Part shown: positions 1 through 10,819 of the stretch, in pieces | Numbering within the stretch: position 1 is the stretch's first letter | Layout of the letters: the number at the start of each line of letters is the position of its first letter | NCBI GenBank assembly: GCA_015680685.1 | Contig: MNCI01002989.1 | Location: 639,331 to 703,330, forward strand | Direction of reading: 5' to 3' | Origin: Gnetum montanum | Lineage: Eukaryota > Streptophyta > Gnetopsida > Gnetales > Gnetaceae | Length of the DNA: 64,000 nucleotides | Position numbers and translations under genes: made by a program | The notes under the pieces: model-generated | What the model saw: only the letters and a program-made list of their open reading frames with translations | Databases searched by the model: none | Told to the model about the DNA's origin: nothing

Positions 1-91
1 GATCTCTCCCTTACAACTCAGTCATGGGGGAGATGGCCACCTATGCTAATCATATGGGGCCCTCAGTTCTTTTTCAGTTTTTGTTTTACAC

Positions 92-190
92 ATTTTTGTT
101 TTACAAATTTCTTTAACTTTTGCTGTTTTTGTTTTACAAATTTCTTTAACTTTTGCTGTTTTTGTTTTACAAATTTCTTTAACTTTTCTA
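92..190 (+). repeat. 31-33 bp T-rich minisatellite, about 3 units
   Basis: Three near-identical units built on TTTTGTTTTACAAATTTC and TTTAACTTTTGCTG lie in tandem. Family A copies at 27270-27400 and 51925-52010 hold diverged versions of the same block, so this is a variable-number feature of the family. Confidence 0.7.
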
Positions 191-223
191 ATTTTTATTT
201 TACATCATCATTATACTTTTTCC

Positions 224-224
224 A

Positions 225-251
<27 letters not shown>
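224..251 (+). repeat. (GT)n microsatellite
   Basis: About twelve GT dinucleotides in a row. Shorter GT tracts stand at the same place in the other family A copies (near 27440 and 52045). Confidence 0.85.
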
Positions 252-256
<5 letters not shown>

Positions 257-1172
257 CATCCACCATGTAAGTTCATCACCAATAAGTGTTCGATGGTATG
301 AACTGTTTTCATATTGATTGCTAATGTTTGGTTTTTACCTTTAAGTTACAATGTTGATACTAAGGTATGTTTTTTTTGATATGGCAGGCAATGAGATCAC
401 TTCATCCATCCATCCACCAATTTCTATGGTTTCTCCTGACTTGGAAATGTACAGTTCTCTTCTAATAAAAACTTTAACGAATCGGTGACTGGGTATTTCT
501 CAAACTAAGGAAGGACTCAAGGATTGCAAAGGGTATGACTTCAAAGGAACTTGATGCTTTTGTGTTGGTCATTCACTTGGGTGCTTGGATGTTTTCTTCT
601 TGAGTTTTCTTACCATTCCAATGTTACCCAATTATCGAAAGCTGAGATAATAAAAATAAGAAGTCTTTGCATGGTGTGGTTCTCACGCATAAAAACACAA
701 AACACAAAAATTCAAAAAAAAAAACGAAGAAAGTGAGAATTCAAAGCACACCCTTTAGACGAAATAAAATTTGGGCTACAAGCACTGGTTATGGAAACTA
801 AAGTGTTCCCTCTAACTAAGGCCCTTCTCGCTTCCCATTGTCTCCTTTGTTTCGTCGGAATGGTGGTGGCTCTTTGAAAATGCATCCTCATTATCCAAGT
901 GGATGGTTTAACCAAATGCATTGATGTGAAGTCACTGAAAGTGGTTGGTTTGAGCCCGGAGTTGGAATGAGACTTGCCAAGTCACGTTAGTCATCAAACA
1001 CACAAGGGGCTGTACACCTCCTTATCCTTGAGATTCCATTCCATTTCTCATCTCTCCATCCTTCTCTCCATTCTTCACCTCATTGCCGATTGTATCATTA
1101 GTGTATATATCTTGGCTAATGCATTGTTTTCTTTTCGGTAAATTCTTGCGGTTAAGACTTTAACTCTTATGC

Positions 1173-3036
1173 TTTACCTTTCTTAAAACATAAAAATTTT
1201 AAAAGTGAGAAATCTATAAAAACTTTTAAAACATAAAAAATTTACAAAAATCTCAACATGACTTATCAAGACCTTGAACTAGAAATACCTTTATAACCTA
1301 TTTCTTCTTTAACTTAGTTATAGACATTATATCTTAGTTTACATTTTATTTTTCTAATTACTTGACATTTTACATGTTACAAATTGTTGCCTTGTAGCCT
1401 TGTACTTCAACCAACATAGCATACATAAAATATGTAAAACTAAAAATCCTAAACATATAGACAAAATTAAAAATATTATAGCCAAGCATCCAAGTTTAAT
1501 AGCCATAGTCACATTGTATGAGAAACAAAACAAAAATTTAAATAGCCATGATAACAAAAATAAAATGGATAAGTCCAAATGCCATGGTTGCACTGTGCAA
1601 CACTAAATAAATAATAACAAACTATTCCATAGACTCAAACAGCTATGAATAGCCCATTATAAAGAATAACAATCAAAATTATCAAAACATGATAAAACTA
1701 GTTAAATGAAGGCAAATTTGCTAGAGGAGGAGAAGGAGCATCATTATCATTATGGCTACTAAGTTGTTGCCTTCACTTGGTACCTGAAACATAAAAAACA
1801 AGCAAAAATAAAACATAAAATAAGAAATTAATTATAAATCAACATAATAAAAAATAAGCTATAATTAAATCTAAAATACATTAAAATAAAAACTTAAAAC
1901 AAAACACAAACCTATGAAGGTTTTGGTGCAGGGTCTTCTGAAGACTAGTCTCTAAATGATGAAGAATTTGTTCTTTTTTCAAGTTAGTTTAATCTTTTGC
2001 TCCAAGGTCCACATCCATCATGATGCTCATCCTCGATATCTTTTCATGATGGGGACTCCCCTAAAGGATGGCTTTTCATGAAAGGGTGGTAGTGGTTGCC
2101 TACCCTAAAGTGGTACTAATCTGAGAAGTAGGAGAATTGAACATTACTAAAGAACCTTCAAATAACTTGAAGGCCTCTTCTACATTGATACCCTACATGA
2201 ACATCTCTATCTTGTGGCTCTTTATGACCTCCTCTTGCAACCACACTTATAATAACTTTCTTTTTTTGCCTAATATTTGTGCTTGTAATCCTGTTGGGCT
2301 TTTCCCCACTCAAGGACCCAAGTGCACTAGTCTCTCTAATCTTTAATCTTGCTTACTAGCAGGTTCATCTGAATTTTCTATTCAACAAGGTTACTAGCCA
2401 AGGTGACCTTCCCATGGATGAAATTCAAGTAATGTGACCACTCCATCTCTTGAGTGTGCAAGGAGTCCCTATTGGCTACATGAGCCTCCACAAACTCCTT
2501 GTGATACCTAAGGTCTTTGATCTCCTCGGCTTGTTGTTTTGTCTTCTTCTCCAATGCTATAACTTGTTCCCATAGGAATTTGTTGGAATGTTGAATATCC
2601 CACAAAGTCTTGGACCATGAGAGAGCACATTCAGTGGCACTCTTGTATAGCCTTCTTTGAACATTTTCCACTTCAGGGCGTATCTTAGATAGCTTATCAA
2701 ACTCAATGTCACATTTTGGATTCCACCCAAACATGGATACTATAAATAAAAGAAAAAATAATAAAAATGAAAATAATAATTAATCAATGAAAACATTTTA
2801 AACAATCAAGACCATATAATCATGAAACTTAGAAAGCCATGAAACCAAAAATATAAAATATATATATAAACAAAAACCAAAAAAATTACACAAGTATGCT
2901 AATGTTCTTCCCAACATCAAGAGTAATCTATCGCAACTGATTAACTATGTCTTCAGCCATTCCACATATGAACTTTATTTTCTCTAGAACCTTCACCCAT
3001 GGTTTCATATAGAATGTAGAGGTTGAGGTTTCTACA
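1173..3036. other. AT-rich spacer between two inverted family A fragments
   Basis: The sequence is AT-rich and shows no LTR, PBS or recognisable domain apart from the minus-strand ORF at 2378-2734. It is flanked by family A 3' noncoding DNA in plus orientation on the left and minus orientation on the right. It may be a fragment of another retroelement, because the ORF in it resembles accessory coiled-coil ORFs of such elements. Confidence 0.5.
2378..2734 (-). pseudogene. Coiled-coil ORF remnant, probably retroelement accessory protein
   Basis: An open frame of 118 codons begins with MFGWNPKCDIEFDKL and is rich in K, E, Q and L with heptad-like spacing (residues about 20-100), suggesting a coiled coil. 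Reading on past its stop gives fragments interrupted by several stops, so it looks like part of a longer decayed protein. I do not recognise the family. The character (coiled coil, no catalytic motif, minus strand) resembles the C-terminal half of the accessory ORF of element B2 (53170-54060), but I could not show sequence identity. Confidence 0.35.
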
Positions 3037-3610
3037 CTTTTTTTACGTGAGAACCACACCATGCAAAGACTTATTATTATTTTATTTTATTTTTCACTTA
3101 GCTTCCTAATAGTAGGTCAATGTCGGAATGGTAGAATACCCGTGAAAAGCATCCAAGTACCCAAGAGAATAGCCAACACAAGTGCGTCGAATCCCCTTGA
3201 ATTCACACCCTTTTCAACCATTGGGTCCTTCATTGGTTTGAAGAATATGAAGCCACCAATTCATTAACAAGTTTATTTAAAAAAAGGAACAGTACAAGTC
3301 CAAGCCAAGGGAGACCATAGAGTTGAATGGATGAATGGATGATGTGCACTCATTGCCTGTTTTATCAAAAGAACCATATCGTAGTATCAACATTGAAAAT
3401 CAAAGGAAAAAACCAAACATTAGCAACCAACATTATTATAGTACAATCCACCATCATGAGCACTTATTGTAAGATGAATAAAAGTAAATCAAATGAAGAA
3501 ATAGTAAAATTGTGAACGATGGTGTAAAACAAAAATAAGTAAATTTGAAAAATTTGCAAAACAAAAATGTGTAAAACAAAAATACAAAAGGAACTGAGGG
3601 CTTTGAATGG
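3037..3610 (-). repeat. A1 3' noncoding region, truncated
   Basis: The minus strand matches the region behind the coding part in A2, A3 and window positions 1-720, including the GCATGGTGTGGTTCTCACG segment. The match ends near 3037 in an A-rich run, before the place where A2 and A3 go on towards their 3' LTR. Confidence 0.7.
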
Positions 3611-4684
3611 TTAGCATTGGTGGCCATCTCCCCCACGATTGAAGTGGTAGGAGGCAATCCGAAATAGGGAGCAAGGTTGTCCACCAACAGAGGTAGCATT
3701 GGTACTGGCTATCCTAGGCTCATAGAAAGGTTTGGTTTGTTGGACGTTGACCAATAGTTTCTTGTCCAGGCTCTCAGGTTTGTAAATCATCATGGCCCCT
3801 AAAGGAAAAGTTTCATGAATGACATAAGGTCCTTCCCACAATGTTTGAAATTTGGTTCGTTGTGGCACATGTGTGGGATTCCAGTAGAGAACCTTATCTC
3901 CTAGTTGATATTTAAGTTTTATAATCCTTAGGTCATGATGTTGTTTATTGAAGGCCTTGTGCAATTTGTTAGATGACAGGGTGGCTAATCGGTTCTCATC
4001 TAGCAAGTTATGGGTCATTAACCATTCTTTTTGTGCTAGATCAAGGTCAAGGTTGCGATCACATGCCATAGATAGTGTACGTAGTTCTGCTTGAATGGGA
4101 AGTGTTGGAAGCTTCCCATACATTAACTCATAGGGAGAGTAGTCAATAGGAAGTTTCCATGTGGAGTGGTATGCCCAAAGAGCATCGTTTAGATTGGTGC
4201 TCCAATCTCGCCTATACTTGCTAATAGTTCTTGTCAATATTTTTGTAATCTCTCTATTGGTGACTTCGGCTTGACCATTCGCTTGAGGGTGGTATAGTGT
4301 AGTCAGTTTGTGTTCAACCCCTAAGCATTTCATTAGCTTCCAAAAAGTTGCACCTATAAAATGTGTGCCATTGTTAGAAATAAGTGCATGAGGCATGCCA
4401 AACTTGTTTACAATTTGTTATTGAACAAATCGTGCAGCTGTAGATAATGTACAATCCTTAACAGTGTCTGCTTCTGCCCATTTTATAAAGTAGTCAACAG
4501 CAACAACAATGTAGGCTTTTCCATTGGACATTAGTGTAATAGACCCCATAAAATCATTTCCCCATATGTCGAAGGGTTCTAATGGTTGAATCCATTGTTG
4601 CAGACCCTCCATTCTAGTAGTCATTTTTCCATCACGTTGACAGTGCTCACAAGATTGGATGAAATGATGGGCATCCCAAAACAA
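3611..4684 (-). pseudogene. A1 integrase (decayed)
   Basis: Two frames separated by a stop around 4400 together give an integrase. The N-terminal zinc-binding part shows HHFIQSCEHCQRD (the HHCC motif). The core has the first catalytic Asp in DIWGNDFMG, the second acidic position reads ISNNGTHF where active enzymes have an Asp before the Gly (Asp to Asn here), and the Glu is in NGQAEVTNREI. The stretch DALWAYHSTWKLPIDYSPYE and the C-terminal LWEGPYVI are typical of plant Athila/Tat integrases. No chromodomain follows. The lost Asp and the internal stop make it non-functional. Confidence 0.88.
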
Positions 4685-4989
4685 TGTAGGCCAATAATAT
4701 CCTGCAAGTAGGATTTTAATGGTTGTTTGTCTCCCAATATAATGACCCCCACAAGGACCCTCATGAGCATCTTGGAGAACTCGTAGTTAATTTATATCAA
4801 GGACGCACCATCGAACTAAGCCATCGGGACATACTTTATAAAGTTGCTCATTGATTTCCATAAAATACTTAGCTCAGTGACGAAATGGTTGTTTCATTTT
4901 AGCGTCTAACTCTTGTGGTATTTGTTATGTAAGGAGATAGGTGAGAATACTACTATACCAATTTTTCTTCATGGTTAATTGGTTAGTTA

Positions 4990-5560
4990 CTACACCTGCA
5001 AAGAGTCCATTAGGGAAATGACCAGAAATTGGATACTCATCCTCTTTGTTGTTCCATCACAACCAAGATAAATGATCAGCAACTACATTCTCGATGCCTT
5101 TTCGATCAATCATCGTAAGATCAAACTCCTGTAAGATTACAAACCATCATATAATGCAAGGGCTCACCATTGATTTATTCATTAGGAACCGTATTGCACT
5201 ATGATCCGTATGTACAAATACCTTATAACCCAATACATAGTGCCTAAATTTTTCTAATACAAACACTACAGCCATTAACTCTTTCTCTATTATAGTGTAG
5301 TTAATTTGTGCATCAGCAATATTCCTACTTGCACAGTGGATGTAATAAGGACATTTTTGGCCATCTAACTATGTAAGTATAGGCTCTAAAGCATAGTTGG
5401 ACACATCAGTCATTATGTGGAATGGTATGGACCAGTCAGGAGCTTGTAGAATGGGTGTTTCTACAAGCTTCTGTTTTAAAGTTTGGAAAGCTAATTTGCA
5501 TTCTCTAGTCCATTCAAAACGTACATCCTTTTTCATTAGCTCAACCAATGGTTTTTAAAT
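4990..5560 (-). pseudogene. A1 RNase H domain (decayed)
   Basis: The minus strand encodes HTDHSAIRFLMNK (about 5163-5210) and EFDLTMIDRKGIENVVADHL (about 5070-5130), both standard landmarks of the RNase H region of plant Ty3/gypsy polyproteins. The frame is cut by many stops. In the family the domain degrades the RNA strand of the RNA:DNA hybrid during reverse transcription. Confidence 0.75.
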
Positions 5561-6588
5561 CTTTGAAAGTTCTCAATAAAGCATCTATAATAGCCAATGT
5601 GTCCAAGGAATAACCAAATATCTTTTACAGTTTTAGGTTATTGAGTAATTCTTTGGATAACTTTGATCTTTTTAGGGTCTACCTCGATCCTTGTTTGTGA
5701 AATATTATGCCCTAATACAACGCATTCTTGGACCATCAAATGGATTTTTTGCCAGTTGAGCCTTAAGTTGGTTTCTACACATCATTTTAGTACTTGCTCT
5801 AACTGGTCCAAGGCTTGATCAAAGTTAGCTCCGTAGGTGGAGAAGTCATCCATGAAGACCTCCATACCGTTTCCCATCTGCTGCTAGAATATGCTTAGAA
5901 CTAATTATTGAAATGTTGCAAGGGCATTGCACAAGCCAAACGACATCCACATTGGACTAGTGAACGTAGTCTTTGCTTGGTCTTCTGGGGCTATTTGTAT
6001 TTGGTTGTACCCATTGTACCCATCCAAAAAACTATAGTAGTGATACCCTGCAATGGTGTCTAAGACTTGGTCAACGAATGGCAATGGAAAGTGGTCTTTG
6101 AATGTTGCCATATTCAGTCGCCTAAAATCCATGCACACCCTCCATTTACCTTCCTTTTTGGGCATAATAACTAAGGGACTAACTCATTCACTATTAGCAA
6201 TGGGGTATATGAACCCAGCTTTTAGAAGTTGTTCGATTTCTTCCTTAACCACTTGCTTAAGCTTTGGGTTAAGTTGCCTCCACAATTGTCTTCGAGGCTT
6301 CATGGAGGGGTCGATGTAAATTCTATGTTGGCATATCTTAGGATATATTCCTATTAATTTTGGATATGACCAAGCAAAGGCTTTTGACCATTTATTTATT
6401 ACCTTCAATAGTCTCTCTTTTTGTTGAGAAGCAAGCTTAGTGTTAATAATTATCAGTTTTTCATTCTTGAGAAACGTGTATTCCATACCAATGGGCAATG
6501 ATTTTAACTCAAGGGGCTCCATACCAATGGGCAATGATTTTAACTCAAGGGATTTCCAACTTCCTCCAGTTGATATTTTCAAGGTCAA
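5561..6588 (-). pseudogene. A1 reverse transcriptase (decayed)
   Basis: In order on the minus strand: VVKEEIEQLLKAGFIYPI, KEGKWRVCMDFRRLN, FLDGYNGYNQIQIAPEDQ, FGLCNALATFQ, and the catalytic FMDDFS at 5845-5856. These are the conserved blocks of a Ty3/gypsy RT. Just before FGLCN about seven residues that are usual in this family are missing, apparently an in-frame deletion. Stops interrupt the frame around 6180, 5905 and beyond. At the N-terminal edge a 12-residue unit (PLELKSLPIGME) occurs twice because of a 36-bp tandem duplication at about 6483-6555. Confidence 0.88.
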
Positions 6589-7003
6589 GACTTAGAAGTT
6601 GGCAATGGAGTTGCTCTAATGTGTCTATGCTATCGATGTAAGTGCACGTCAAATCCTTAGTTGGTTCCATGCATATAGTTGAATTACTCTCTTGATCAGC
6701 TGTTAGCCACTGGGTGCCTTCTTATCTTGTGGCTAATGCATACAGGCACCTTTGTATATTAGTCACTTGTGTACACTGATTGCATGCAGGCAATGATAAA
6801 CGTTGTACAAACCATGACTTCTGCATGCAATTACACCTTGTGTCACTGTATGCGATGCACGGAACTTTCTTCTTCTTGATCTTTCCAAACATACTTTCCT
6901 TTGATATTTCCAGGGAAAGATCACAAATTCCTAGGTGCACATCAATTGTTCTTAGCCATGCTCTTCCCATTATGATTGGGAAGTCTCCCTTACTGTTGTT
7001 GAC

Positions 7004-7456
7004 CTAAATCACTAGGAAATTGGCTAGATACGACCATTCACAAATAGTGGTGACAATGTCCTCCACTAGTCCTAATGGGACAATGATGGACTCGTCAACC
7101 AAATCTAAACAAATGTTACTGTTTTTTAATGGAGGCAGGTTCCAGGCCTTGTACATTTCTTGAGAAATTAAGTTGATCCCAGAACTTGAATCGAAAAGAG
7201 CTTTGCATGGCTCATTCCTAGCAATCTGTAGATATATAAGAGGACTCCCAGGATCAAAGAATTTCCTAGGAAGATGGCCAGCTTTTATCCAATCAATGAC
7301 GGCATGAGTTAACATGACTATATGCGTTGGGTGCGGTGTTTGGTTTGAAGGGAGTTTTGAAGTTTTGATTGGTACTGAGGTGTCTAAGGGATTAGCCACT
7401 TGTGGTTGCAAGGACTTAGTCGGACTGTTGGTTCTAAAGAAAGTTCTTTTCTTCAT
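7004..7456 (-). pseudogene. A1 aspartic protease domain (decayed)
   Basis: The minus frame has SPLIYLQIARNEPCKALFDS then SSGINLISQEMYKAWNLPPL and GLVEDIVTT, a retroviral-type aspartic protease that would cut the polyprotein. The active-site triad, D-S-G in copy A3 (LLDSGSRVN at about 51478), reads D-S-S here, so catalysis is probably lost. It lies between gag and RT, as expected. A linker rich in C (7000-6720) separates it from RT. Confidence 0.8.
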
Positions 7457-7867
7457 GTGGTTTTCAGGACCAATAGTAGATTAAAAGTTAACAACCCTCG
7501 TAGCATTACATTGCTGCAGTTGGGTAGGGAGCTCACCCTGCATAGTTGAAGAAGGTGGTAATGGAGATATGGGTGGAAGAGATGCAACCATATGAGAAGG
7601 ATAGTATGTTTGTGGAACATCACCCCTAGGAGAAGGAGTCCTATAATACTCATAGGCTTGGTAGTGAGGTGGAGGAGTGACATGACCAGTAGAGTCACAT
7701 GGAGAGATTGGTTGCTGCATGTAATATCCATATAGGTCAAATCGATGATGAGGATATTATTGCCATGGTGGTGTCATTCCCCATGATTGTGGGTGCTGCC
7801 ATTGTTGATACTACTTAGTTGGTTGTGTTGGATTTCCACTTGGATAATACATTAAGGGTTGGTGGAA

Positions 7868-9844
7868 CTACCTTAGGTTACCTTGAGGATAAGGTAACCT
7901 TTGGGGTGTTTTCCTTCTATTTAATCGTGGGTTGAGTGCATACACCCTAGACTCTTGCAGATGTGAGATTACAGGGCAACATCCCTTAGGATGGTCATAT
8001 TGGCATATCTCGCACCCACTATCATTGTCTATATCTAAATCCACAACCTCTTCAATGATGACAACTTTTCCCTTACCTTTGTTACGTGCATATTCAGCTT
8101 CTCTCTTTTTTCTCTTTTCACGATCACTACCTTGCTTTCTAAACTCCTCTACTATTTTGAGAATAGTTTGAAATATATTATCTAGGAAGTCCCACATTTG
8201 GTCTAACTTTTCCAATACTTTCGATTCCAACCTTTGAATAGGAAATGTTTTCCTATTCACCATCTCTTCGAGTGGTGACTCTTTTTCATCCTCACAAAAT
8301 CTTACTCCCTTTCTTTGGAGGGAAGGATCTTTGTTATATTCCTCCACACTCTCTCTTTTCCTTAGGTCACCTTCTTCTTTAGCAACTTGCTTCAATAATC
8401 TCTATACTTGATGGGCCCTAAGCTTGTAGAGTCTTCCTTGGGCATAAGTCCCAAGGGTTCTTCGTATTTCATGCCTAAGCCCATCTACTAGATGGCGCAG
8501 TTGATCCCTCTACAAGTAACCATGGCATGGGCAACAATGTAACAATGCATAATATCAGCCCATGGCAGCATCTAAGGGTTCATGTCCTCCTTTTTTCCAT
8601 CCTTGGATTTTCTTTTATAGGTTGGACACTCGGGAGTATGTTTGGTACTTATCATTGAACAATTCTAACATAGTACTCCACCTACAAATGGATTTCGGTT
8701 CTAAGGACCGGTACCAACTCTTCGCTTCTTTGACTAGTTTTTGTGGGAACAACTTTAGTTTTTTCCATTCATTGTTTTGTAAGGCACATGCATCATGAAA
8801 TTCTTGTAGATGATTTTGAGGATCAACATTGTATCCCCCTTCAAATCATGTGATATTGTTCATGTCTAATATTTTGATCCTACTATCTTTTTAGTGCCTT
8901 GTTGAAACTCTAATAACCTCAGTTATGTCTAGCATACTTCGAGTAGCGAGTAGGGGTTCATCGTGATCGTCCCATCTATGGCTTCTATGATGCCTATGTT
9001 GTTCCCTACTTCCCCTTCTTCTATGCTATGATTCTCTAGAATGCCCTCGTCCCCTTCCTTGACTATTTCGTCTATGACTCTCACCTTGCCTATCTTTATC
9101 CTCATGGTCTTTTCCTCTATGACTACATTCGGATCCTGAAGGAGAGGGTGAAGGATATTATGAAGGTAAAGAAGGAGGGAAACCATCATCTTGATGATGC
9201 CTTCTTCCTTCTCTTTGGTGGTCGCGGCCTCGCTCACGATTATGATCAAAATGTCCATCTTTATTATGCATTTGTGTTCCTTTTTCAGACCCTTTATGTC
9301 CGTTGGTATTAGAACCTGGATTATGGATGGTTGAGTGAAGATTCTGATACACAACCCCTTGACTGAAGTCAACAGGAGGAACTTCATTGTGTGGGAGACT
9401 TCTCGAGGCAGGTTCACTGCCCTCATTTTCACTTATGACATACGGGACATTCTGAGACAACTTTCCCTTCATGGATTCATGATGTCTCTCCTGTTGTAGA
9501 TCCCTTTGACGTTGTGCCTCTATGGGTCGATACTCTCTCGAGTCATGATCATGCACAATGTACTCTGCTTGTAAGTGCTACATACCAATTCATGTGAGAT
9601 CATGAGGGAGCATGCCCAGGACTGAGCGATCAGGAGGTAACACTATGTTACCTTCTAAATCACACCAACATAGTTGTTCATCTTGATGGATGATAAAGGT
9701 AAAGTTTGGTACATATTCATCAAGATGAACATACACCACATTGAAATGTTGAGGGACTGGTGGATTATCATGTGTACTACACCTCCGATTATTCCCTGTA
9801 TCAAACCTAGGTGGTGAAACACTCTCGTAAGAAGAAGGAGACAT
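7868..9844 (-). pseudogene. A1 gag (decayed)
   Basis: The gag starts at the Met of MSPSSYESVSPPRFDTGNN (9844), about 120 bp inside the PBS. Following it are NIVLPPDRSVLGMLP, a charged H/R/D-rich linker (9556-8929, frame-shifted), the capsid region (about 8900-8400, interrupted) and a C-terminal part (8395-7868) with E/K-rich coiled coil, a basic KGKGKV tract and the zinc knuckle CEICQYDHPKGCCPVISHL. The same blocks recur in A2 and A3. The knuckle spacing, C-x2-C-x3-H-x4-C, is one residue shorter than the usual retroviral form. Several frameshifts and stops break it. Confidence 0.8.
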
Positions 9845-9963
9845 AATTGCCTATTCAATGTGCAATACTCTTCGTTTCACTATTTGTAAGATAACCAATC
9901 CTAAGGGTTCATTCCAATGATGAGAAATATTTCCTAAGTTCTAATTAGTGCACAAACAACAAA

Positions 9964-9982
9964 GTCCCTAGCAATGGCACCA
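9964..9982 (-). promoter_or_regulatory. A1 primer binding site (tRNA-Asp type)
   Basis: Minus strand TGGTGCCATTGCTAGGGAC, two bases inside the LTR end. The consensus of such sites in Athila-like elements is TGGCGCCGTTGCCGGGGA, complementary to the 3' end of plant tRNA-Asp. This copy has several substitutions. Confidence 0.8.
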
Positions 9983-9983
9983 A

Positions 9984-10819
9984 TGATAAGCAGCGAGGTA
10001 TCCCTATGCTCAACCATACGAATATAAGCATACACGCACGATCTGGTCAAATTCCAAGGACTAAGTTCTTATGTGCCTTTGTGGAACAAGGATGGGTTGA
10101 TCAATCATTGTCTTCCCAAGCTTACTTGTATATCACGATTGTATGGTTAAGTAAACTTGAGGTACATAATTTTTATAGTTTTTATGTTTCTATGTTTTGG
10201 TGCTACAAAGGGAGGAGAGAGATAACCAAGTAACTAATTTAATTTAACTACTCAACTATGCTTTAACTAGTCCTAACACCAATATCCATTCTCATTTGCC
10301 ATACACATCCTGAACTAGTGCAACACTACTGGGATTAACAAACGCTAATCGTTATTGGGTTACCAAGCATTACACGCATGCTTGAAGTGGTCGTACTAAG
10401 TGTGCTTACTTAGGAGAGTTGTAGGGTGAGAGAGAGAACATTAATTAACTAAGGAAAACATTAAGTAATAGTAATTAACATTAGTTAATCTATTCTTAAT
10501 GCTAAAAGGTTTATCACAAAGTTCATCTTTATTGTCGTACACAAGGTGTGCTTAGGTACACAAAGCTCAAATAAAGATCCATTCACTTTATAACTCCTAC
10601 TGCGGGCACTCAGAAATAATTCTATCTTTCGAAAGGAAAAAAGGCAAGAGTTTGGGTAAGAGACTAAGACTAACTACCAAAACCAAGTGCGCTCGCCTCT
10701 TATTTATAGGCAACGAGGCAAATCCCGATATCGGATGCCCGATATCGCGTGGAAGGCTCCGATATCGTGGACCCGATATTGCAGATGCGATATCATGGAC
10801 CCAATATCGCTGTTCATCA
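9984..10819 (-). repeat. A1 5' LTR
   Basis: The LTR runs from the TGATAAGCAGCGAGG end next to the PBS to TTCATCA at 10819, so on the minus strand it begins TGATGAA and ends ...CTTATCA. On the minus strand U3 holds about six GATATC palindromes (10725-10812), then a TATA box TATAAATA (10701-10708), then the R/U5 part with TGCCCGCAGTAGGAGT, shared with the other LTRs. Confidence 0.85.
10725..10812. repeat. U3 GATATC-palindrome array, about 6 units
   Basis: About six variants of CCGATATCGS occur in 88 bp just upstream of the LTR TATA box. Unit spacing is irregular. Confidence 0.85.

Larger units (their letters stand above)
1..1172 (+). repeat. 3' internal noncoding fragment of family A retroelement
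   Basis: This stretch matches the noncoding region between the coding part and the 3' LTR of elements A2 (27200-28160) and A3 (51850-52199 continued at 60164-60960): same GATGGCCACCTATGCTAA start, the same T-rich block and the ACGAATCGGTGACTGGG segment. The match ends near 1172, inside the motif GACTTTAACTCTT, where the sequence changes to unrelated AT-rich DNA. No LTR follows, so this is a truncated relic. The reading frames in it are not genes. Confidence 0.75.
3037..10819 (-). mobile_element. Element A1: Athila/Tat-like Ty3/gypsy retrotransposon, 3'-truncated
   Basis: Read on the minus strand the order is 5' LTR (9984-10819), PBS (9964-9982), gag, protease, reverse transcriptase, RNase H, integrase, then 3' noncoding DNA that stops near 3037 without a 3' LTR. 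PR-RT-RH-IN is the Ty3/gypsy order. The FMDDFS catalytic motif of RT, no visible chromodomain behind integrase and a tRNA-Asp primer site point to the non-chromoviral Athila/Tat side. It is the only copy in the window that still has RT and integrase. Stops and frame breaks run through all domains, so it is dead. The five bases right of the LTR are AAGTC; their partner on the left is lost. Confidence 0.88.

Noticed and set aside
43-270. Phe/Cys-rich ORF with repeated FCFTNFFNFCC
   Set aside because: Translation of the T-rich minisatellite in the family A noncoding region.
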